Assembly (NCBI GenBank): GCA_020636195.1
Contig: JACJYH010000001.1
Location: 248,001 to 312,000 of the forward strand
Direction: 5' to 3'
Origin: Lewinellaceae bacterium
GTDB lineage: Bacteria > Bacteroidota > Bacteroidia > Chitinophagales > Saprospiraceae
Length of the DNA: 64,000 nt
The notes beneath the pieces were generated by a model. The model searched no databases and was not told the origin of the DNA. It saw only the letters and a program-made list of their open reading frames with translations. The stretch's first letter is position 1, and each line of letters begins with the position of its first letter. Made by a program: the position numbers and the translations under genes. Shown here one piece after another: positions 8,178 to 15,172 of this stretch.

Positions 8178-8996
8178 TTAATATCTTGGTTTTGAAATTT
8201 CAGGACATACCACACCACCAAAATACTTATTAAACCCGAAGCTGACGAATGTGTATTTGTCTTTTCCCTTGGCATCACCGCGTTGTCTTTCTGCTTCGCC
8301 AATACCATCCACCAATGATCTATCAGAAAGAAGAACTGCAACAGGCCCTCTATTCCCTTCTAATGTCTCTTTATCAGGATATATCGTACTCACATCATCG
8401 AGATAGTCGGTAAATAAATATCTAGTACTGAATTCTACAAACAATCCGGTAGATCTTCCAATGCTCCACTTAAATCCACCTCCAAGTACCCAACCTCCGT
8501 TCAAAGGGTTATATTCTTGACCAGGCAATTGGCCTTCAGTGCCGTAGTCTCTCAAATTGTACTTCTTGCCATCCATGATGGCCGTAGGGTTGAAATGAAA
8601 TATATTAAATCCACCAAAAATATAAGGTGTTTTATTATAGACTTTGCTTCCGTATTCAAACCTAAAAAAATTAAACTCTATGACATTGCTACAATCAAAA
8701 ATATTGGATGCAAAACTTAGATTTCTATTATACTCAAAATTGTTAGTGGAGGTTGCGTCATCAGCACCAACATGACCATAATTGAAAGAAGTTCTGATAC
8801 CAATTCGTGAATTGAAATTGTATTTTCCTAAAACTCCAAACGCCAGTCCCGGTTTCTGAATCCTCATAGTTGTATTGAGATCCCCAAAATAAAAACTGCT
8901 TCCGATCCAACCTCCCAATTCAATACCTTTCTGGCTGTGAGTGAACGGAATGAAGGAGACAAAAAATACAAATATCAAATACTTCTTATAATCCAT
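8178..8996 (-). CDS. DUF6089-family outer-membrane beta-barrel protein
   Basis: 272 residues. The signal peptide MDYKKYLIFVFFVSFIPFTHS-Q is typical of the phylum. The mature part begins with KGIELGGWIGSSFYFGDLN, the recognisable start of the DUF6089 family, then alternating aromatic/hydrophobic beta strands (YIFGGFNIFHFNP, GLFVEFSTRYLFTDYLDDV) ending with VSFGFNKYF. Family members are porin-like barrels of unknown function in the outer membrane. It is a single gene ahead of hisS with a 64-base gap. A structural role in the envelope is inferred from the fold only. Confidence 0.75.
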   Translation of the reverse strand: MDYKKYLIFVFFVSFIPFTHSQKGIELGGWIGSSFYFGDLNTTMRIQKPGLAFGVLGKYNFNSRIGIRTSFNYGHVGADDATSTNNFEYNRNLSFASNIFDCSNVIEFNFFRFEYGSKVYNKTPYIFGGFNIFHFNPTAIMDGKKYNLRDYGTEGQLPGQEYNPLNGGWVLGGGFKWSIGRSTGLFVEFSTRYLFTDYLDDVSTIYPDKETLEGNRGPVAVLLSDRSLVDGIGEAERQRGDAKGKDKYTFVSFGFNKYFGGVVCPEISKPRY

Positions 8997-9060
8997 ATCT
9001 AAACTTAAACTAACGATTTTAATGATATTTTATTATTTTTTCGATGACTTGATTGATTCG

Positions 9061-10419
9061 TTAGGAGCCAATACTTATTTTATTTACCAAGTCCTCCATT
9101 GAAACTTCATCTTGGGCACCAGAAACCATGTCTTTTAATGACACTACATTTCTCTCACACTCGCTTTCTCCTATGATAGCTACATACGGAACATTTCGAG
9201 CGTTGGCATAAGACATTTGCTTTTTTAATTTTGTAGGTTCGGGATAAATATCCGCTGCTATGCCAGTGTTTCTCAATTTTGTGACTTCCGAGAACGCCTT
9301 TTTATGACTATTCTCATCCAAGGCAATGAATAAAATGTCTATGTCTTTCTGTATATCAGTAGGAAAAAGATTCAACTCATCCATGACGTCATAGATGCGC
9401 TCTGCACCAAATGAAACACCTACACCAGAAACATTTTTTAAACCAAATACACCAGTAAGATCATCATATCTGCCTCCGCCTCCGATACTTCCCATCTTAA
9501 ATCCCGGATAGGCGTCCTCATCTACTTTCACTTCAAAGATACATCCGGTATAGTAATTTAATCCTCTTGCAAGAGTGATGTCAAACTCCAAATTTGGCAC
9601 TCCATTATCCAAATATTCCATAACATCAAGAACTTCTCTCACGCCATGAGCCCCCACTGATCCTTCTTCAAAAATTGCCTCAAGATCAGCGATATTTTTA
9701 CACTTTAAACATTCTAAAACTTTATCCACGGAAGATTCTGGCAAACCTTTTTCCAACATCTCCAACCTTACATTCTCTATTCCGATCTTATCAAGTTTAT
9801 CAATGGAAACAGTCATTTCCACAAAATTTTCTGTCAATTGAGCAAGTTCAGCTATGCCAAATAAAATTTTTCTATTATTGATATAGATTTTGGTCTTCAG
9901 GTTGAGTTTATGAAATACGGATGCATAGATCTGCACCAATTCTGCTTCATACATCAAGGATGAAGAGCCTACAACATCAGCATCGCATTGATAAAACTCT
10001 TGGTATCTGCCTCTCTGTGGTCTATCTGCCCTCCAAACAGTTTGAATCTGATACCTTTTGAAAGGGAAGGAAATTTCATTTTGGTGCATCACCACAAATC
10101 GTGCAAAAGGCACCGTGAGGTCATACCGCAATCCTCTTTTTGAAATAGATGAAAGAATCTTTTGAGAATTTTTCTCCATCAAATCTTGAGCATTTGAGTC
10201 TGAAAGAAAGTCCCCATTATTCAATACTTTGAAGATCAGTTTATCTCCCTCATCCCCATATTTACCCAAAAGTGTAGAGAGGTTTTCCAGTGTTGGCGTT
10301 TCTATGGGCAGGTAACCGAAAGTTGTAAAAGTTTCTTCTATAATTTTAAATATATGCTTTCGCTTACTGATCTGATGCGGCAAAAAATCCCTTGTTCCTT
10401 TTGGAATAGATGGCTTCAT
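9061..10419 (-). CDS. hisS: Histidine--tRNA ligase
   Basis: A cytosolic class II aminoacyl-tRNA synthetase charging tRNA-His. Motif 1 region follows KPSIPKGTRDFLPHQ; motif 2 is FRYQIQTVWRADRPQRGRYQ-like with QCDADVVG; the HisA signature LARGLNYYTGCIFEV and motif 3 GGGGRYDDL are present; an anticodon-binding domain fills the last 90 residues. I start at the ATG at 10419 (452 residues, MKPSIPKG). The upstream TTG at 10443 is the end of the promoter box TACCTTTG and cannot be the start. Confidence 0.96.
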   Translation of the reverse strand: MKPSIPKGTRDFLPHQISKRKHIFKIIEETFTTFGYLPIETPTLENLSTLLGKYGDEGDKLIFKVLNNGDFLSDSNAQDLMEKNSQKILSSISKRGLRYDLTVPFARFVVMHQNEISFPFKRYQIQTVWRADRPQRGRYQEFYQCDADVVGSSSLMYEAELVQIYASVFHKLNLKTKIYINNRKILFGIAELAQLTENFVEMTVSIDKLDKIGIENVRLEMLEKGLPESSVDKVLECLKCKNIADLEAIFEEGSVGAHGVREVLDVMEYLDNGVPNLEFDITLARGLNYYTGCIFEVKVDEDAYPGFKMGSIGGGGRYDDLTGVFGLKNVSGVGVSFGAERIYDVMDELNLFPTDIQKDIDILFIALDENSHKKAFSEVTKLRNTGIAADIYPEPTKLKKQMSYANARNVPYVAIIGESECERNVVSLKDMVSGAQDEVSMEDLVNKISIGS

Positions 10420-10440
10420 GAATGGTTTTTCAATATTCGG

Positions 10441-10448
10441 CAAAGGTA
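10441..10448 (-). promoter_or_regulatory. -7 promoter box for hisS
   Basis: TACCTTTG on the minus strand, 21 bases upstream of the hisS ATG, implying a leader of about 15 bases. A T-rich TTTTTC lies about 19 bases further up in place of TTTG. Confidence 0.65.
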
Positions 10449-10468
10449 GTCATTTTTATTTAATTGAA

Positions 10469-10502
10469 AAAGCCGCTTATCAACATATTAACAAGCGGCT
10501 TT
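10469..10502 (-). terminator. Rho-independent terminator after the DUF3078 gene
   Basis: Minus-strand reading: AAAGCCGCTT, a 14-base loop, AAGCGGCTTT, then TT. The stem is 10 bp and GC-rich in the centre. Confidence 0.85.
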
Positions 10503-10524
10503 ATTTATAAGTTATTGATATTCT

Positions 10525-11469
10525 TTATATCGTGTAAGTCAGGCCAATGATGTAGTATGACTGAAGCTTTTTACCAATCCCCAATAAGCTACCTTCTACC
10601 GGACTATACCTAAGTGCATGCTCAATACCTACACCTATACCATTGAATATTTTGAATCCAAACCAGTTTGTCCAAGTTCCATTATGGAGAGCTGGATCTG
10701 CGTTTTTATAACTAAAAAATGCTGACAAATTGGATCTCCAAGCGATACCTTTATAGATTGTAGTATTATAATCCCCCATGATCTTACAACCCAAAGATGA
10801 AGTAAATGTATTATCTGATTTTGAAAAAATATAGTTATAGTTCAATGGGTGGAAAACCAAAACCATATTTTTAATTGGCGTGTACGTTACACCTGCTCCA
10901 ATATCTAGATATCCTGGATTATTGAAAGAGCTAAATTTATTGCCAATACTATCTGTATAATTTAAAACTGAAGTTCTATATTCACCCAAAACTGAAGCTG
11001 CCAATTTTGAAGAAAGTTTGTATCCATACAAAGATGAAATATTCAATTGGTCTGCAACTGGTTGATACTTGGCTCCAGCATCTCCGGAAATATTTTGTTT
11101 TTGCCATCCCAAACTTAATGAACCCTTGTTTCTCCAGAAGTATTTACTTCCATTGTTTATTAAAAATGCATTTAGGGACATATTGATGGAACTCGTTTTT
11201 GAATTTTTAAGATCTGCTGCTGCAAACCAGTCATTTCTACTAGAGAAATTGGCACCTACCAGACCAAAGAAACCTTTATACCATCCCGGGAAAGCAGAAA
11301 TCTTCCCATTGACTTCATCAATCTTGGCTTTTAGTGCATCCGATTCAGCTACCACAGGCGCTAGTTTGGCTTCTAAATCCGATTTTTCTTTTTTAAGGTC
11401 GTCCAGCGTCTGTGCTGACAATATAGTAACACCGACCATAAAAAACAATAATGTAAAAAAGTGTCTCAT
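10525..11469 (-). CDS. DUF3078-family outer-membrane protein
   Basis: 314 residues. Signal peptide MRHFFTLLFFMVGVTILSA-Q, then a short heptad-like helix (LDDLKKEKSDLEAKLAPVVAE, about residues 22-55), then a beta-barrel of about 240 residues. Signature strands include KGFFGLVGANFSSRNDWFA, SSINMSLNAFLINN and KGSLSLGWQKQ. Members of the DUF3078 family are outer-membrane proteins of unknown function in Bacteroidota; the N-terminal coiled coil is a likely oligomerisation or peptidoglycan-facing segment (inference). It ends at a strong terminator. Confidence 0.75.
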   Translation of the reverse strand: MRHFFTLLFFMVGVTILSAQTLDDLKKEKSDLEAKLAPVVAESDALKAKIDEVNGKISAFPGWYKGFFGLVGANFSSRNDWFAAADLKNSKTSSINMSLNAFLINNGSKYFWRNKGSLSLGWQKQNISGDAGAKYQPVADQLNISSLYGYKLSSKLAASVLGEYRTSVLNYTDSIGNKFSSFNNPGYLDIGAGVTYTPIKNMVLVFHPLNYNYIFSKSDNTFTSSLGCKIMGDYNTTIYKGIAWRSNLSAFFSYKNADPALHNGTWTNWFGFKIFNGIGVGIEHALRYSPVEGSLLGIGKKLQSYYIIGLTYTI

Positions 11470-11500
11470 AAATAATCTGTTTTGTGTTTTATTGAATTTT

Positions 11501-12331
11501 TTAATGATAAATTTCTATATTTTCTTTTATTAAGGTGCTTAGCGGAATGATAATTTTACTGTCTGAAGTATCAATTGTAATAGAAGTTTTATCCAAATCC
11601 ACAATAATTCCTGTAACACCATTGACTGTAACTTTATCTCCTATCTTCACCCTATCTTTGGTATAAAATGATGCTAAAAAACTGGAAACGATATCCTTTG
11701 AAGCTAAACCATAACCTATGGAAAATGCCAAAACACCACCAGCAATGATAATGGAAATATTCTGCTCAATAAAACTTGTATTGATGCTGGCTTGAGACAA
11801 CGCTACAATTAAAATATTGATGAAAACAAAATAAAAAACAAAATTAGATATCAAACTGGCAGATGGCATTCCTAAGCTTTTGCACGTCGTGTACACAACA
11901 TTTTTTAGACCATCCGATAGCAATAATCCAAAAATAAGGATGATAAATCCCGCAATCAAATTTGGAATAAATCTGATCAAATCCCGAATCAATTCTGCCA
12001 AAACAGGCAAATCCAAAACACCTATGGCTGTCATCACAAATACCAACATCACCACTCCATAGATGAACTTTCCGATAAGGACAGATAACTTTATTTCAAT
12101 ATTGTTTTTTTGAAGGATGTCTATGCCATTTAATTTCTGACCTAGCACATCTATGTTGAGTTTTTTCAATAGCCTTATGCTCATCTTTTTACCAATATTA
12201 GCAACGATGAGCCCGATAATAAGGATAACAAGCGCAGTTATAAATTTTGGTATGGCACCTACTAATCCCACGAGCATCTCAGTGAGTGCTTGTTGGATCT
12301 CTTGGCCAAACATAAGTACTGCAGACAACAT
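11501..12331 (-). CDS. Mechanosensitive ion channel (MscS/CmpX-like, with TM-helix repeats)
   Basis: 276 residues with about five membrane helices: FITALVILIIGLIVANIG, IYGVVMLVFVMTAIGVL, FIPNLIAGFIILIFGLLL, FVFYFVFINILIVAL and IIIAGGVLAFSIGYGLA. The repeated helix-plus-GK/GL pattern fits the conserved TM-helix repeats of CmpX-type proteins. The last 70 residues are an MscS-type beta domain (DRVKIGDKVTVNGVTGIIVDLDKTSITI, SDSKIIIPLSTLIKENI). It has no large C-terminal cage. Likely an inner-membrane channel opening under osmotic stress. Third gene of an operon with an ECF sigma factor. Confidence 0.85.
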   Translation of the reverse strand: MLSAVLMFGQEIQQALTEMLVGLVGAIPKFITALVILIIGLIVANIGKKMSIRLLKKLNIDVLGQKLNGIDILQKNNIEIKLSVLIGKFIYGVVMLVFVMTAIGVLDLPVLAELIRDLIRFIPNLIAGFIILIFGLLLSDGLKNVVYTTCKSLGMPSASLISNFVFYFVFINILIVALSQASINTSFIEQNISIIIAGGVLAFSIGYGLASKDIVSSFLASFYTKDRVKIGDKVTVNGVTGIIVDLDKTSITIDTSDSKIIIPLSTLIKENIEIYH

Positions 12332-12343
12332 AATCTGATATTT

Positions 12344-12553
12344 TTATTTTTTGTGCATTTGGCCGCTCCTAGCATCAAGAGCATTTGATATGACACTGAT
12401 CACCTTCGGTAGAAAAAGATCTACTACATTTGAGATAAAACCAAAAACAGCCTTTTGTGACATTACGTTCGCCTTTGTTTCTTGGCCTTTGTCCGGCCTT
12501 TGTGCAATGTAATATTGCTCTAATTTTTTAAAATTGTTTTCTTTATTTTGCAT
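12344..12553 (-). CDS. Small hypothetical protein between an ECF sigma gene and an MscS-like gene
   Basis: 69 residues starting at an ATG 4 bases after the sigma-factor stop codon and ending 12 bases before the channel gene, so it is almost certainly co-transcribed. The N-terminal half is polar and charged; residues about 36-60 (VFGFISNVVDLFLPKVISVI) form a hydrophobic or amphipathic helix. No recognised family. The position behind a sigma factor invites the idea of an anti-sigma or membrane-associated regulator, but it is far shorter than FecR or zinc-finger anti-sigmas and lacks their motifs. Confidence 0.65.
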   Translation of the reverse strand: MQNKENNFKKLEQYYIAQRPDKGQETKANVMSQKAVFGFISNVVDLFLPKVISVISNALDARSGQMHKK

Positions 12554-12557
12554 ATAA

Positions 12558-13166
12558 TTAAACCTCTACACTATCAGCATACATGCTGTTATAAATTTTT
12601 AAAAACCGTTCTTTAGCTCTTAGAAGCTTCATTTTTACGGCACTTTCTGTTTTCCCTATGACATCACAAATCTCTTTTATAGACATGTCATCTTGGTATT
12701 TCATCAATAGAATGCTCATATCATCCGAATGTAATTCCACTAATACACTTTTCAATCGCATTACATTGGTTTCCAATATTTCAGCGTCATACATTCCATC
12801 ATCCGTGACATCGACATATCTAAAATCTTCAATGTGTTGCACAATTTGCTTTTGTTCCTTTCTGATTTGATCAATGCAGTAATTGTAAGTAATAGAGTAC
12901 AGCCAGGTTGAAAATTTTGATCTACCACTGAATTTTGAGACACTCAACAACACTTTGACAAAAATCTCCTGCGTAGCATCTTCTGCCATATCAGGTCTTT
13001 TTAGCATTGAAATACATTTTGCAAATACCTTATTACTATATCTATCGTATAGTAGATTAAAGTAATTGACGTTTTGGGTCAAAATGTACTGGTCTAACGC
13101 TTCTTCATCACTACAACTCTTTACTTCGCTGTTGACAATGATGGGATTCAAAAGATTAACTATCAA
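12558..13166 (-). CDS. ECF-family RNA polymerase sigma factor
   Basis: About 200 residues. Sigma region 2 spans about 35-105 (YFNLLYDRYSNKVF, EDATQEIFVKV, FSTWLYSITYNYCIDQIRK) and region 4 about 140-195 (DDMSILLMKYQDDMSIKEI, IGKTESAVKMKLLRAKERF). These redirect RNA polymerase to a specific regulon. No ATG is available in frame: the start is TTG at 13166, or the TTG at 13151. A TAGCTTTG box lies upstream. The following two genes encode a small hydrophobic-patch protein and an MscS-type channel, suggesting an envelope or osmotic stress response. No classical anti-sigma gene is adjacent. Confidence 0.9.
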   Translation of the reverse strand: MIVNLLNPIIVNSEVKSCSDEEALDQYILTQNVNYFNLLYDRYSNKVFAKCISMLKRPDMAEDATQEIFVKVLLSVSKFSGRSKFSTWLYSITYNYCIDQIRKEQKQIVQHIEDFRYVDVTDDGMYDAEILETNVMRLKSVLVELHSDDMSILLMKYQDDMSIKEICDVIGKTESAVKMKLLRAKERFLKIYNSMYADSVEV

Positions 13167-13225
13167 AATGTTCGGCCTTTTGAAGATATTTCCAAATAAT
13201 GACGGATAAAAACTAAAAAGTTACA

Positions 13226-13233
13226 CAAAGCTA
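13226..13233 (-). promoter_or_regulatory. Possible -7 box for the sigma-factor operon
   Basis: TAGCTTTG on the minus strand fits TAnnTTTG, 59 bases before the TTG start at 13166. No clear -33 TTTG. Confidence 0.4.
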
Positions 13234-13435
13234 TTAAAAAATTAAGTTTGTACGAAATATGAGACAAAAAATATACATTTGAATTTATGTTTCTTCCCCA
13301 AAAATAAACTTAATGATCTACATCAATAAATCATAAATGTTCGTTAAATCTATTTCATTTTTGATACATTCATCAATCATAAGAGTCTTATCATTATAAT
13401 TGTCAAATATTTTTTTAAAAATTAAATTTATTGAA

Positions 13436-13915
13436 ATGAGAAACAAAATTTTATTATTCGTTTTGATGATCATCATGGGATTTGCTTTCAATGCAAGCGC
13501 ACAAAAACAAACCAACAAAGGACAAAAAGGGTTACCTACTCAAGCTTCTGAAGTGGCAAAAGAAAATAACCTTGAAAAAAATGCAAAACTCGAGCAAAAG
13601 AAGCTGACAAAAGAAGAAAAAAAGGCTCAAAAAGAAGCTGAAAAGGCACAGAAAAAAGCCGAAAAAGCTCAAAAAGAAGGCGAGAAACACGGTAAAATGA
13701 AAGGTAAAGAAAATCATGACAAAAACATGAATGGCAAGGAGCAAGCAGAAAAAAAAGGAAAAGGTAAAGCCAAAATGAACAAGGATAAAGCCAAAAAGTA
13801 TAAAGAAAAGCATTCCAAGGAGGGCAATGATATGGATGAAAATAAGGACGATGATAGACCTGCTAAAAAGCCTAAGGTTGAAAAGTCCAAAATGATAGAA
13901 AGTCCAAAAGAATAA
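13436..13915 (+). CDS. Lysine-rich secreted protein
   Basis: 159 residues from the ATG at 13436. The first 22 residues are a clear signal peptide (MRNKILLFVLMIIMGFAFNA then SA-Q). The mature chain is extremely rich in Lys, Glu and Ala (QKEAEKAQKKAEKAQKEG and similar) with no hydrophobic core. It is predicted to be disordered or a single charged helix and strongly basic. No known domain. Polyanion binding (LPS, DNA or teichoic-like polymers) is a speculation from composition only. The gene ends at a good terminator. An earlier TTG at 13400 would spoil the signal peptide and is not used. Confidence 0.75.
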   Translation: MRNKILLFVLMIIMGFAFNASAQKQTNKGQKGLPTQASEVAKENNLEKNAKLEQKKLTKEEKKAQKEAEKAQKKAEKAQKEGEKHGKMKGKENHDKNMNGKEQAEKKGKGKAKMNKDKAKKYKEKHSKEGNDMDENKDDDRPAKKPKVEKSKMIESPKE

Positions 13916-13935
13916 TAAATAGGTTATAAATTATT

Positions 13936-13965
13936 AAAGGCCACCAAAAAATTGGTGGCCTTTTT
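13936..13965 (+). terminator. Rho-independent terminator after the Lys-rich gene
   Basis: AAAGGCCACCAA pairs with TTGGTGGCCTTT across a 4-base loop, followed by T. The reverse strand also ends in a T-run, so it may serve 14017-14826 as well. Confidence 0.9.
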
Positions 13966-14016
13966 CATGACCTATAGTCTGAAAAACACCTAATTAGTTA
14001 TTCGAAATCCTACTAT

Positions 14017-14826
14017 TTAGTTTTTGAAAATGCCGTCTAAAAATTTGGAAAGTTCAGGCAAGGTGGAAGAATACACGTCATGATGGCTGAAGTAAAACGC
14101 AATATGAAGTGCTTTGTGGTCGATCTCAGATTCACCAAGCTGAGTGCATATTATTTCTTTCGTAAATCCGGTCGCTGCTAAAATCTCTTGTGTATAATTC
14201 TCAAAATCAGCTGAAAACTTGTCATTATACAGATATATAAAAGCCAATGCATATCCGTGGTATAAGATATTATAAAACATATCGGGTCTCACCACACAAT
14301 TGATCGCTTGCTCCAATGAAAAAATAAAAACGCCATCTTCTGTGTTTGTCTCCACAGTATGTAAGTATGGTTTGTCGGGCGTCGGAAATGGATGTTTGTA
14401 TAAATAAATCCGATCAAAATCTCCAATCAAAATATCATCTTTGTAAAATCCCATCATTATTCCATGAGCAGCCACCATTGCCTTAATATCCGCTGGTACT
14501 TCTCCCATTTCAGCACCAACCGTTTGAAAGAGACGAGAATCCATATAGATCATCAGTCTTTTCTTAAAAATCTCCTGAGAATCATTGGACAATGCAGCAA
14601 ATGGCGGAAAATTCCCGTTCAACCATTCCAAAATTTTAGAATCAAACTTCGGCGGAAAATGCATCATCCCCCAATAATCTATCGGCCCCTGAAACACATA
14701 CAAAACTACCAGTAATAAAACCGGCAATGCAAACCAAACTGAAAGTGAATCCTTGCTTCCCCAAAAATAAATCAAAATGGCCAAGATTATAAGAGGAAAA
14801 CTCAAAATTTTTGATAACGAATGCAT
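14017..14826 (-). CDS. MtfA-like (M90 family) membrane protein lacking the zinc motif
   Basis: 269 residues. Two hydrophobic helices at the N-terminus (ILSFPLIILAILIYFWG, FALPVLLLVVLYVF) anchor the protein; the rest faces the cytoplasm or periplasm. The segment FKKRLMIYMDSRLFQTVGAE with ADIKAMVAAHGIMMGF resembles the part of MtfA-type zinc peptidases that precedes the active site (conserved F, L and AA positions). Where MtfA has HEFAH, this protein reads YHGYA in NILYHGYALAF, so the HExxH zinc ligands and catalytic Glu are missing. Inference: a non-catalytic relative. Family assignment is moderate because the similarity is by eye. Confidence 0.5.
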   Translation of the reverse strand: MHSLSKILSFPLIILAILIYFWGSKDSLSVWFALPVLLLVVLYVFQGPIDYWGMMHFPPKFDSKILEWLNGNFPPFAALSNDSQEIFKKRLMIYMDSRLFQTVGAEMGEVPADIKAMVAAHGIMMGFYKDDILIGDFDRIYLYKHPFPTPDKPYLHTVETNTEDGVFIFSLEQAINCVVRPDMFYNILYHGYALAFIYLYNDKFSADFENYTQEILAATGFTKEIICTQLGESEIDHKALHIAFYFSHHDVYSSTLPELSKFLDGIFKN

Positions 14827-14911
14827 ATTTGAAAAAGTCAGTATTAGTTTTGAAAAATACCAAAAATAAAAAAGGTAGTAATGTTATACTAACAAATACT
14901 ACCTTTTATTG

Positions 14912-14984
<73 letters not shown>

Positions 14985-15001
14985 TTATCAAAATTGCGGT
15001 G

Positions 15002-15030
15002 CAAAAATACTATGAATATACGATATACAA
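15002..15030 (-). promoter_or_regulatory. Likely promoter of tRNA-Phe
   Basis: Minus strand: TTG (15030-15028), 18 bases, then TATTTTTG (15009-15002), a TAnnTTTG-type -7 box 17 bases before the tRNA 5' end. Confidence 0.5.
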
Positions 15031-15172
15031 GCTATTTTGCCTCGCAGAATTTTTAAAATTAAAATAATTTATTTGTAATCAAAAGATCACCAACAAGTAA
15101 CGTATTGTCAAAATTTCTGTATGTCTCTATAAAAAATCTTTCAATCAGCGAAATACTCGATTTACTTTTTAT

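Noticed and set aside
13532..13813. Minus-strand Phe/Leu-rich frame that looks like a membrane protein
   Set aside because: It is the complement of the Lys/Glu codons of the secreted Lys-rich protein, an artefact of AAA/GAA complementing to TTT/TTC.
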